In this document: one piece after another, positions 45,414 through 52,307 of the stretch
Layout of the letters: every line of letters begins with the position of its first letter
Numbering within the stretch: position 1 is the stretch's first letter
Source: Polynucleobacter bastaniensis
GTDB lineage: Bacteria; Pseudomonadota; Gammaproteobacteria; Burkholderiales; Burkholderiaceae
Direction: 5' to 3'
DNA: 64,000 nucleotides
Assembly (NCBI RefSeq): GCF_018882205.1
Contig: NZ_JACVOU010000005.1
Span: 186,001-250,000 of the forward strand
Notes under the pieces: generated by a model
What the model was told of the DNA's origin: nothing
The model's input: only the letters and a program-made list of their open reading frames with translations
Databases searched by the model: none
Made by a program: the position numbers and the translations under genes

Positions 45414-45946
45414 CTAGCTTCTTCTTTTTTATTTGAGCCGTGCATGCGCATCTCAAAGATCTTCTCAACTGATCTACCGCCAAAGTAAGCCAGCATGACT
45501 AGCTGACCCCATTCGCCCAAGAGCCTCACATAGGCCTCATTGATATCTATTCCCATGGCTGAGAGCAATGCAAATAATAGGTAGGCTGTGAGGATGTAAA
45601 CCAAGGTTCCTGGACGGATATTCTTTGATAACTTGGAATCACTACCCATATCAGATTGCCAGCGCTGTGTGGTATTTTCTTGAGAAGCTCGGTGCATCTC
45701 AGCTAGAAGCTTGGATTCTTCAATCTCGAGCTCTTTTTGCTTCAGCGTGTATTGGAGTAGCAACTGCTCTTGTTCAATCTCCAGTTGTTTGAGCTTGATC
45801 AGATCTTCATGACTGGGGTTGTCTGGAATGCGCGCACCAATCTTGCTCTCAATGAATTCCTTGCCTTTGGCTTGGACCGCGCCCGCAAGTAGGCCAAGGC
45901 CATTGACGGCTAAGGTTTGCACTAGAGAGGTGATGATTGGAAGCAT
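45410..45946 (-). CDS. Holin of 3TMs, gene-transfer-agent release type
   Basis: 178 residues. A first hydrophobic segment (SLVQTLAVNGLGLLAGAVQ) is followed by a charged coiled coil (KLKQLEIEQEQLLLQYTLKQKELEIEESKLLAEMHRA), the signature RWQSDMGSDSKLSKNIRPGTLVYILTAYLLFALL and another hydrophobic stretch (LLGEWGQLVMLAYFGGRSVEKI). This organisation fits the 'holin of 3TMs, for gene-transfer release' family first described from gene transfer agents and shared with phages. It is coupled to the M15 endolysin by a four-base overlap. Confidence 0.8.
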   Translation of the reverse strand: MLPIITSLVQTLAVNGLGLLAGAVQAKGKEFIESKIGARIPDNPSHEDLIKLKQLEIEQEQLLLQYTLKQKELEIEESKLLAEMHRASQENTTQRWQSDMGSDSKLSKNIRPGTLVYILTAYLLFALLSAMGIDINEAYVRLLGEWGQLVMLAYFGGRSVEKIFEMRMHGSNKKEEAR

Positions 45947-45999
45947 GTCATTAGCTCTTTTCTTGATGCTCGAAGATATGAATAAGTATGGAAGTCCAC

Positions 46000-46044
46000 C
46001 GCCCCACTACCGCCTAGGCTTTTTTTGGTGTTGGCAGTGGGGCG
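46000..46044. repeat. 9-bp inverted repeat in the gap between the holin and 131-residue genes
   Basis: CGCCCCACT (46000-46008) and AGTGGGGCG (46036-46044) are perfect complements. The loop contains GCCTAGGC and a T7 run. On the minus strand the loop carries A7, so this is not a standard terminator in that direction. It lies in a 184-base stretch without a gene in the head/lysis module. Confidence 0.5.
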
Positions 46045-46130
46045 CAGTTACGCGCGCCCACACACCATGGTTACTTCAACACCCGCAGCCGCACCCAAAT
46101 ACCTGCTGCTAGCGGTGGCCTTCCCTTCTG

Positions 46131-46526
46131 CTAGCGTTTCTTGGCTCCTTTGGTTTCTGATGGCTCTTGATCAAGAGTTCCTTCTAATGCCTTCTCTTGT
46201 GCTGGGAGTTGACCTTCTTTCATCAAGCCCTCTACGATCTCCATGAGGCGATCACCATCATCTTCACCAAAAACTTTGGCTACGACCTCATGGCCATACT
46301 TAGCGCATAGGCGGTCATACTCTTGCTCTGGAGTAATCGTTGTTTTTGAAGGACGCTCGAACACCGTGACGTTCTCGCGCCCAAAGAGATTACGAAGGAT
46401 GTTGGTCTCATATGGCGGCACAAACACATGGATGGTCGTGAATGCATCCCTACGAACTACCGCTTCCACCTCTTTAATTTGGAAGTCACTATGAATGAGT
46501 TCTTTATGGTTCGTACTATTATTCAT
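46131..46526 (-). CDS. Hypothetical protein of the head module
   Basis: 131 residues, not recognised. The N-terminal half is beta-rich (DFQIKEVEAVVRRDAFTTIHVFVPPYETNILRNLFG), then VTVFERPSKTTITPEQEYDRLCAKYGHEVVAKVFG, and the C-terminal third is charged with a KGAKKR end. The frame is open to 46646, but ATG 46526 has a perfect AGGAGG site eight bases before it. It starts 11 bases after the capsid gene stop, so it is cotranslated with capsid and might be an accessory head protein. It occupies the slot where head-completion and tail genes usually begin. Confidence 0.78.
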   Translation of the reverse strand: MNNSTNHKELIHSDFQIKEVEAVVRRDAFTTIHVFVPPYETNILRNLFGRENVTVFERPSKTTITPEQEYDRLCAKYGHEVVAKVFGEDDGDRLMEIVEGLMKEGQLPAQEKALEGTLDQEPSETKGAKKR

Positions 46527-46536
46527 TGGCTCCTCC

Positions 46537-47583
46537 TTATTGAATAGCCAATACCGCATGGGCATTTGCTCGTGAGATAGATAAAGCACAGCGTAGGTTG
46601 ACCATGGCGTACATAGCGAGAGTGTCGTGCGGACGGATTGGGGCAACGATGTCTAAGTCATCATCACGCAGCTTCATAAAGCGAGTGTTGAGGAAGTAGC
46701 AGCGCTTACTCCACTCCACGGTGCGATTGGCCATGGCATCGAGTTCATCAAACTGCGGATCCCAGATGATCTCTACACCTTTGAAGGCAAGGCCAGTGTT
46801 TACACCAGCTCCTACGCCAGCATCGATGTACTTGGTCTCACCTGATCCAGCGATATGAGTAACGGTTACCTGTTTGCGATAGGTATCAATGAACTTGCCA
46901 CCCGCAATGATGAAATCTGGACTTCCGCCATGCTTAATACATTGACGCCAGGCAGTCTCCATCTCACCCACTAAGTTGCCTGGCGCTGTTGAAGTGATGT
47001 CCTTGACCGCGTAGTTGCGCCAGTAACTTGCCTTGGCTCGATCGATACCACCTACCGTGCCAGCATCCGGGGCCAGGCTTACCAAACTATCAAGCCCTAC
47101 CAAGGCATCTGCGCCATGTGAGCCGTCGCGGTGCAACTCTAGATCTAACTTATTGAGAAAGCCTTCTCTAAGGACTTCTAGCTGCTCATCTAATAGATTA
47201 ATCAATTGCACGCGCTCGTTGTATTCCAATTGGAATCCTCGCGCCCCACCCTCACGCACCTTAATGCCATTGCTAAAGAGGCGGTCATAGTCGATATACA
47301 GACCATCGACTGCTCTACGCCAGGGGAATGAGGCTTGCTCAGTCGTATTGCGTTTATTGAACTTGACCGTCTCCTCGCCAAAGGCCCAGCTAAAGTTACT
47401 GCCATGTTCTTTGCGGATATTCTCGACAACGTTCTGCTTTGCGCCCAATAGGCTCTTTCGCCCTTCCATAAGTTTTTTAAGAAAAGGTCTTTCTACCGCA
47501 ATTTGATCGACTGGTAGGTTGCGCAAGTACTCATCCAAGGAAACCTTAGCTAACTCTTGCAAGTCTGTATTTGAAATTGGCAT
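46537..47583 (-). CDS. Phage major capsid protein
   Basis: 348 residues. It begins LQELAKVSLDEYLRNLPVDQIAVERPFLKKLMEGRKSLLGAKQNVVENIR, continues FSWAFGEETVKFNKRNTTEQASFPWRRAVDGLYIDYDRLFSNGI, and has a long helix-rich ERVQLINLLDEQLEVLREGFLNKLDLELHRDG and a C-terminal VEWSKRCYFLNTRFMKLRDDDLDIVAPIRPHDTLAMYAMVNLRCALSI. This pattern matches phage capsid proteins of the HK97-fold type found in phages and prophages of proteobacteria. It lies downstream of the scaffold-like gene in reading direction but about 6.3 kb away because of a cargo block. A GATAGGGGTGG site precedes the ATG. Confidence 0.82.
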   Translation of the reverse strand: MPISNTDLQELAKVSLDEYLRNLPVDQIAVERPFLKKLMEGRKSLLGAKQNVVENIRKEHGSNFSWAFGEETVKFNKRNTTEQASFPWRRAVDGLYIDYDRLFSNGIKVREGGARGFQLEYNERVQLINLLDEQLEVLREGFLNKLDLELHRDGSHGADALVGLDSLVSLAPDAGTVGGIDRAKASYWRNYAVKDITSTAPGNLVGEMETAWRQCIKHGGSPDFIIAGGKFIDTYRKQVTVTHIAGSGETKYIDAGVGAGVNTGLAFKGVEIIWDPQFDELDAMANRTVEWSKRCYFLNTRFMKLRDDDLDIVAPIRPHDTLAMYAMVNLRCALSISRANAHAVLAIQ

Positions 47584-47783
47584 ATGCCACCCCTATCAAT
47601 ATGTTTATCTATTTGTGTCTTGGTTGGCTTCATTCCAATTGATAGAGCGTGAACCTATCCATTGCTACGCTGCTAGTCGCGACTCTAGCTTTAACGCGGT
47701 GGCTTGAAGCGCTGATATCAATTATTGGGGTGGGACATATGGGTTTGGGATATTTGTGGGGTTTTTGTTGGTATTTCTCAATC

Positions 47784-47815
47784 TAGTTGCATAGCTAATT
47801 AATTTAGGTTACACT
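47784..47815 (+). promoter_or_regulatory. Promoter and operator candidate of the MarR gene (leaderless)
   Basis: TAGTTGCATAGCTAATTA (47784-47801) recurs exactly upstream of the next gene (48271-48288). TTGCAT is the -35, followed after 17 bases by TACACT (47810-47815). The predicted transcript start coincides with ATG 47822, so the mRNA would be leaderless. The repeated element covers the -35 and fits autorepression by the MarR protein. Confidence 0.7.
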
Positions 47816-47821
47816 AACCCC

Positions 47822-48238
47822 ATGTTTGAACAATGCCTCTATTTCAATACCACCAGCCTAGCTCGTCAGCTAGAGCGGGAATGGACAAGTGCATTTAAAC
47901 CATTTGGTCTAACGCCATCCCAGGCTTTTATGCTGAGAGTGGTTTTAGATAAAGCCCCGCTACTCCAAAGCGAGTTAGCCAAGGAGATGAATATCAGCCG
48001 TCCTACCGCTACTAGGGGCCTAGACGGCCTAGAGAGATTGGGCTTAATTAAACGTGCTGCGTCCGCTAGAGATGGTCGCGAACAAGAGATTCATCCCACC
48101 CCTAGCGCTACAAAGATCAAGGTGGACCTAAATGCTGCTAGTGCTGCCGTTACCAAGCGCATGAAGAAGTTATTGGGTAGTAATGAGTTTGAATCCGTTG
48201 TAACCCAAATGAGGACTATTACATCAGCCCTGAAGTAA
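47822..48238 (+). CDS. MarR-family transcriptional regulator
   Basis: 138 residues. The winged helix-turn-helix region reads FGLTPSQAFMLRVVLDKAPLLQSELAKEMNISRPTATRGLDGLERLGLIKRAASARDGREQEIHPT, a typical MarR recognition helix and wing. It lies 75 bases before a tautomerase-family gene, and the same 18-bp site stands before both. The pair is therefore probably a small self-regulated operon responding to a phenolic or electrophilic compound. It sits inside the cargo block of the head module. Confidence 0.9.
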   Translation: MFEQCLYFNTTSLARQLEREWTSAFKPFGLTPSQAFMLRVVLDKAPLLQSELAKEMNISRPTATRGLDGLERLGLIKRAASARDGREQEIHPTPSATKIKVDLNAASAAVTKRMKKLLGSNEFESVVTQMRTITSALK

Positions 48239-48270
48239 GTATTGATTCGTGAGCTTTTTTATTTAAGTAA

Positions 48271-48302
48271 TAGTTGCATAGCTAATTACTTTTAATTAAC
48301 CA
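48271..48302 (+). promoter_or_regulatory. Second copy of the MarR operator ahead of the tautomerase gene
   Basis: The identical TAGTTGCATAGCTAATTA element is followed at 17 bases from TTGCAT by a weaker -10 (TAACCA, 48297-48302). The tautomerase gene then has its own AAGGAAA ribosome binding site before ATG 48314. Confidence 0.6.
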
Positions 48303-48313
48303 AGGAAATAAAT

Positions 48314-48703
48314 ATGCCCATCTTGAACGTAAAGGTCAGCGGCCAAAAGAATGCTGCCACCACCAAAGCAATACATGAACTACTGTTAGATCTGACTCAC
48401 CGGATTCTGGGCAAGAAGAAGGAAGTAACTGCAATTGCGATTGACTATGTAGATCCTGAATGCTGGATGGTTGGCGGGAAGCTATTGAGCGATCAAAACA
48501 TGAATAGCTTTTACTTTGATATCAAGATCACCGATGAAACCAATACCAAGGATGAGAAGGCTAAATACATTAAAGAGGCTTTTGAGGGCTTTGCTCGCAT
48601 ATTAGGCAACCTGCATGAAGAGAGTTATATCTACGTGCAGGATGTAAGGGGTGCCTCTTATGGATATGGTGGAAAGACCCAGGAATATCGATACCATCAT
48701 TAG
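48314..48703 (+). CDS. Tautomerase superfamily protein (4-oxalocrotonate tautomerase-like)
   Basis: 129 residues beginning MPILNVKVSG, with the Pro that becomes the catalytic N-terminal residue after Met removal. VTAIAIDYVDPECWMVGGKLL and DETNTKDEKAKYIKEAFEGFARILGNLHEESYIYVQDV follow the two-unit tautomerase fold at about twice the length of classical 4-OT. Substrate unknown. It is controlled in all likelihood by the adjacent MarR protein through the shared 18-bp site. Confidence 0.87.
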   Translation: MPILNVKVSGQKNAATTKAIHELLLDLTHRILGKKKEVTAIAIDYVDPECWMVGGKLLSDQNMNSFYFDIKITDETNTKDEKAKYIKEAFEGFARILGNLHEESYIYVQDVRGASYGYGGKTQEYRYHH

Positions 48704-48726
48704 GCTATCACTAAGCCGCACTGGTC

Positions 48727-48830
48727 TTTATGCCCAATGTGTCATTGCGCCACCTTGGGCATAAATAAGCGTTTCTTTGCCTGTGGCCGTCAAGGGTGCG
48801 CAAGCCACCCCTTTGGGGTGCCCTTGACGG
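48727..48830. repeat. Two adjacent hairpin elements, the second nested
   Basis: The first is an 11-bp perfect inverted repeat, TTTATGCCCAA (48727-48737) with TTGGGCATAAA (48755-48765). The second is CCGTCAAGGG (48787-48796) with CCCTTGACGG (48821-48830), which encloses a 6-bp stem CACCCC / GGGGTG (48806-48820) around TTT. They lie between the tautomerase gene and the hipBA control region. No T tract makes them simple terminators. Confidence 0.7.
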
Positions 48831-48869
48831 AAATAGACCGCCTGTACTCCACCCATTAAAAATCAATAA

Positions 48870-48954
48870 ATGACTCATAAATAAGTCATTAATTCACTTA
48901 AGGACTTATTTATGAGTCATTTTTATTGACCAATGAGGTTTAAACAGGTATATT
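48870..48954 (+). promoter_or_regulatory. hipBA control region: 18-bp perfect inverted repeat plus promoter
   Basis: ATGACTCATAAATAAGTC (48870-48887) and its exact inverse (48903-48920) are separated by 15 bases. Each arm is itself a near palindrome of TGACT and AGTCA, so two HipB dimers could bind. Directly after the right arm, TTGACC (48926-48931), a 17-base spacer and TATATT (48949-48954) form a good sigma-70 promoter, and ATG 48990 follows with a GAGG ribosome binding site. Confidence 0.8.
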
Positions 48955-48989
48955 AGTGCCTTGTACTTAATGAACAGCATGAGGCAACT

Positions 48990-49331
48990 ATGCGCGTAGA
49001 TCAACAGCTATCTCTAGCATCAAAGCAACTTGGCCAATCCGCTGAAATAGCGCAATGCCTAGTTTCGTTGCGCCTTGCCCGTCATATTCGCCAAGGTGAG
49101 GCTGCGGTTCGCGCGGGCTTGTCTCGTGCAACTGCCCAACGCATTGAAAAGGGTGATCCTGGCGTTGCCATTGGCGCACTGCTACGTTACTTAGATGCAA
49201 TCGCTCCAGGCATGACCTTATTGCAACTGTTAAGCGGCAATGATCCTGCGATCGCTGCCTTGGAGCGTCGCTCGCGCCCTCAACGCGTCCGTGACTTAAG
49301 TACGGCTGAAATGAAAGCGCTTGATTTCTGA
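48990..49331 (+). CDS. hipB: HipB-like XRE antitoxin
   Basis: 113 residues. The helix-turn-helix reads LVSLRLARHIRQGEAAVRAGLSRATAQRIEKGDPGVAIGALLRYLDAI. The C-terminal tail is basic (RRSRPQRVRDLSTAEMKALDF) and may reach the HipA protein. The stop overlaps the hipA start by one base (TGATG), so the two are coupled. It probably binds the paired operator upstream and represses the operon. Confidence 0.9.
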   Translation: MRVDQQLSLASKQLGQSAEIAQCLVSLRLARHIRQGEAAVRAGLSRATAQRIEKGDPGVAIGALLRYLDAIAPGMTLLQLLSGNDPAIAALERRSRPQRVRDLSTAEMKALDF

Positions 49332-50638
49332 TGGCAAACACAACTAAAGACCTGTTTGTCTTTGCCAATCTTGATGGTGAATTTGTACCAGCAGGACAAC
49401 TACAAGTAGATGAGGAAGGCTCAAGACTTATTGCCTCTTCATTTGCTTATGGCCTGCGCTACCTAGATAGGGGCAATGCACAGGAAATTGATCCTGTCGC
49501 CCTTAGCCTTAAGAATAAAAGCGAGATCAAAGGCAAGCGCCTCGTTCCACCAAATGGTCTAGAAGCTTTTGGCGGAATTCGTGATGCTGCTCCTGATTCT
49601 TGGGGAAGAAGAGTGATTGAAGCTAGGCTGAAGGTTCCAGCTAATAGCCTGCCAGAATCAACCTACCTACTTGAAGCTGGCAGTGATCGCATTGGGGCTT
49701 TAGATATTCGAGCCTCCTTAGATCAAGAAGAGCGTCCTGCACATGAAAGTATTCACAATCTATCTTACGTACTAGAGGGTGCACAAAAGATTGAGGCTGG
49801 CTTACCAGTATCAGAAGCGTTATCGAGAATTTTGATTGTGGGTAGCGGCCTAGGGGGTATGCGCCCAAAGGCAAGCGTACGTGATGATGACAATATTTTA
49901 TGGATGGCCAAGTTCCCAGGCAACACTGATGGAGTCTTAGATGTACCAAGCATTGAATACGCCACCCTCAAACTTGCAGAATTAGCTGGCCTCAATGTAG
50001 CGCAAACTCAATTAGAGCAAGTTGGCAAGAAAAGGGTGTTAATGGTCAAACGTTTTGATCGCTCTTGGACCGCTTCAGCTCGCTCAGTAGAGATTCGTCA
50101 TCATGTGATTAGCGCCCTCACACTCGTTGCTTGCCACGAATCAGAGTCCAATACAAAAAGCTATATGGATATTGCAGATGCTATACGCAGATATTGCCTG
50201 GTTCAAACAGTCAAATCAGATGTAGAAGAACTATATGCACGCATGATCTTTAACCTTTTTGTCAGTAACGATGATGATCATCTACGCAATCATGCCTTCT
50301 TATGGAACCAGGAGCTTAAAGGCTGGAGCCTAAGCCCACTCTATGATGTGATGCCACATGCAGTCATCGCAAGTGAACGCTATCAACATCTAGGCATTGG
50401 ACCTCAAGGCAAGCTAGCAACCCTAGATAATGCCTATGGGGCTAAAGAGCGCTTTGGTTTATCTGTGCAGCAAGCAAGCTCCATTATCGATCGTGTATGG
50501 CGAGTAACTAGGCAGTGGAAAACACACTTCGAAAGCCTTGGAATTCCTGCAGATCAAATTGAAGGAATCTCCCGGGCCTTTAGACACATTGATGATATTT
50601 GTAGTCCTGAATTAATCAAGACTCTAGCTAAAGGCTAA
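49331..50638 (+). CDS. hipA: HipA-like toxin kinase
   Basis: 435 residues. The N-terminal HipA_N-type part (FVFANLDGEFVPAGQLQVDEEG, with FAYGLRYLDR) precedes the kinase core: IVGSGLGGMRPKASVRDDDNILWMAKFPG (nucleotide and loop region), RVLMVKRFDRSW, MIFNLFVSNDDDHLRNHAFLW (catalytic Asp/Asn) and LSPLYDVMP (metal-binding Asp). HipA kinases phosphorylate glutamyl-tRNA synthetase or other targets and cause dormancy. Length fits full-length HipA. It belongs to the cargo block of the integrated element. Confidence 0.92.
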   Translation: MANTTKDLFVFANLDGEFVPAGQLQVDEEGSRLIASSFAYGLRYLDRGNAQEIDPVALSLKNKSEIKGKRLVPPNGLEAFGGIRDAAPDSWGRRVIEARLKVPANSLPESTYLLEAGSDRIGALDIRASLDQEERPAHESIHNLSYVLEGAQKIEAGLPVSEALSRILIVGSGLGGMRPKASVRDDDNILWMAKFPGNTDGVLDVPSIEYATLKLAELAGLNVAQTQLEQVGKKRVLMVKRFDRSWTASARSVEIRHHVISALTLVACHESESNTKSYMDIADAIRRYCLVQTVKSDVEELYARMIFNLFVSNDDDHLRNHAFLWNQELKGWSLSPLYDVMPHAVIASERYQHLGIGPQGKLATLDNAYGAKERFGLSVQQASSIIDRVWRVTRQWKTHFESLGIPADQIEGISRAFRHIDDICSPELIKTLAKG

Positions 50639-50667
50639 TCACTTATTGAGAAGATCTTGCTAGGAAA

Positions 50668-51435
50668 CTAGATTTCAACAATAAGCGATGGATTAAATTC
50701 TGGGTTTTCGGCGTGGTTAGATCGAACATAACCGCGAGGATTACAAACCACCCTAGTGCCATTCATTTCATAATCGCAGGAATCATGCGTATGCCCATGA
50801 ATCCATAGAGACATCTTGCCAAAGAGGTGCGCCAACTCCGAAGAAAAGCAGGCGGACAATAAATCTTGCTTATAGCGCTCTGCAACTGAGCCCATTGAGG
50901 GTAGATGGTGCGTAACCACCACTGTCTTGCCATCAAATGGTCTCTCTAGCTCCTGCTGTAGCCAAGCCAATGATTTTTCATGTAATTGAATCGATTTTTT
51001 CGGGGAAAAATTTCTTCCTCCATCGCGTATTGCTCTAAAGTCATTTAAGTAAAGCTCGCCATACGATAAGCATTTAGACTTCAGATCCTGACCAAATAAT
51101 AAAAAGTCAGTCCATAACGTAGCTCCCAAGAAGCGGATGGGGGCATTTGATTTTGGATCCTGTAGTTGCAGCACATCATCATCTAGAAAATGAATTCCGT
51201 TCTCAGTGGATGCGTTCCTCATCCGTTCAATGGCGTGAACACGCTGGGAACCATAGAACTCATGATTGCCAGCCACATAAATAATCTCTTGATTCGGAAA
51301 CGATTTTCTAGCTCAAGTTATACCCTCGGAGCGCAGGCTAATATCACCGGCCAGGACAATAACATCTGCCACATTCAATGCAGGTGAAAAGTCGGCAAAT
51401 TCTAAATGCAAATCACTTAGTACATGAATTTTCAT
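50668..51435 (-). pseudogene. Metallophosphoesterase gene with an in-frame TGA at codon 41
   Basis: Starting from ATG 51435 the frame reads MKIHVLSDLHLEFADFSP, with the first metal motif DLH, then VIVLAGDISLRSEGIT, then TGA at 51313-51315, then ARKSFPNQEIIYVAGNHEFYGSQ in the same frame to the stop at 50668. GNHE, THHLPS and IHGHTHDSCDY complete the calcineurin-like site. Homologues have Trp at the TGA position, so a single TGG to TGA change fits. Translation from ATG 51276 would give 202 residues lacking the DLH and GD metal ligands. It is a likely fresh pseudogene, or a read-through gene. Confidence 0.83.
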
Positions 51436-51590
51436 AATTTAGATATGTCGCCATGATGATCTTGATATTGAGATCTAGTGTAGTCAATAAATTAACCATG
51501 ACGTCCTACAAGGAATTGAGCTTGGCATTGACGTTAGCCTTGGGGGACTCTACATTATCAACACACTACTAAAAACCGTGTTCATCAAAA

Positions 51591-52196
51591 ATGTATCAAG
51601 AACAAAACTATTTCTCGCTTGATTTAGAGCTCAATAATGCTCAAGATAATTCCACAGTAAATCCAAAGATCATTCAGGTCGGCATAGCCGTTGGCAATTA
51701 CCATGACTATGTCAATCAATCCCTATCTATGTATAAATGGTTCTTAGATCCTCAAGAGCCTATTTTTGAGTTCATTACCCAATTAACGGGCATTTGTAAT
51801 CAGGATATTTCTGACTATGCAGTTCCACATGAACAAGTAGCTAAAGAAATTGGTGAAATTATTACTAAGCGCAATTGCTTTGTTAATCCCATTACCTGGG
51901 GCGGTGGCGATTCACTTGAACTGAAATCTGAATTTAAAGATCAAGGTATCAGCTTTCCCTATTTTGGTCGTCGATGGATCGATGTCAAAACTTGGTATAG
52001 CCTGCACATGCTTGCCATGGGCAAAAAACCCAGTGGCGGTCTATCCTCAGGTCTAGGTTCTTTTAAGCTTCAATTTGAAGGCAGTCCACATAGAGCAGAT
52101 GTTGATGCTCTCAATACCTTGAGGCTTTTCTTTGAAATCCTTCACAGGCACAATCGGATATATCAACTGGTAAACGATGCAAGGGCTTTGAAATAG
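51591..52196 (+). CDS. DEDDh-type 3'-5' exonuclease-like protein
   Basis: 201 residues. The exonuclease motifs are visible: SLDLELNN (Asp and Glu of motif I), ITQLTGICNQDISDY (motif-II surroundings), WGGGDSLELKSEF, and HRADVDALNTLRLFFEIL (HxxDVxD motif III). It resembles DnaQ/KapD-type nucleases acting on DNA or RNA ends. It lies alone in the cargo block between the phosphoesterase and AbiEi-Fic genes. No clear ribosome binding site was found near the start. Confidence 0.8.
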   Translation: MYQEQNYFSLDLELNNAQDNSTVNPKIIQVGIAVGNYHDYVNQSLSMYKWFLDPQEPIFEFITQLTGICNQDISDYAVPHEQVAKEIGEIITKRNCFVNPITWGGGDSLELKSEFKDQGISFPYFGRRWIDVKTWYSLHMLAMGKKPSGGLSSGLGSFKLQFEGSPHRADVDALNTLRLFFEILHRHNRIYQLVNDARALK

Positions 52197-52245
52197 CCGT
52201 GTCTATATACCTAAAAATAGGGTTATTTTGATTCTATACGCACTT

Positions 52246-52289
52246 TTGTTGACATTAAACTATAATATATGCATAGTTGTTGACATTAA
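52246..52289 (+). promoter_or_regulatory. Direct and inverted repeats in the promoter region of the AbiEi-Fic gene
   Basis: TTGTTGACATTAA occurs twice (52246-52258 and 52277-52289), 31 bases apart. Between them lie AACTAT (52258-52263) and its inverse ATAGTT (52273-52278) around TATAAT. The layout suits autoregulation by a winged-helix protein. The gene's ATG is at 52308. Confidence 0.6.
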
Positions 52290-52307
52290 TGGATAAATTG
52301 AGGCCCT

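Noticed and set aside
45819..46246. Plus-strand open frames over the holin start and the downstream gap
   Set aside because: Low-complexity, Pro-rich products without homology; partly opposite the holin gene. The area is better described by the inverted repeat.
48840..48925. Direct-repeat look of the hipBA region as a possible CRISPR
   Set aside because: The two units are inverted, not direct, with a single 15-base gap and no further copies.
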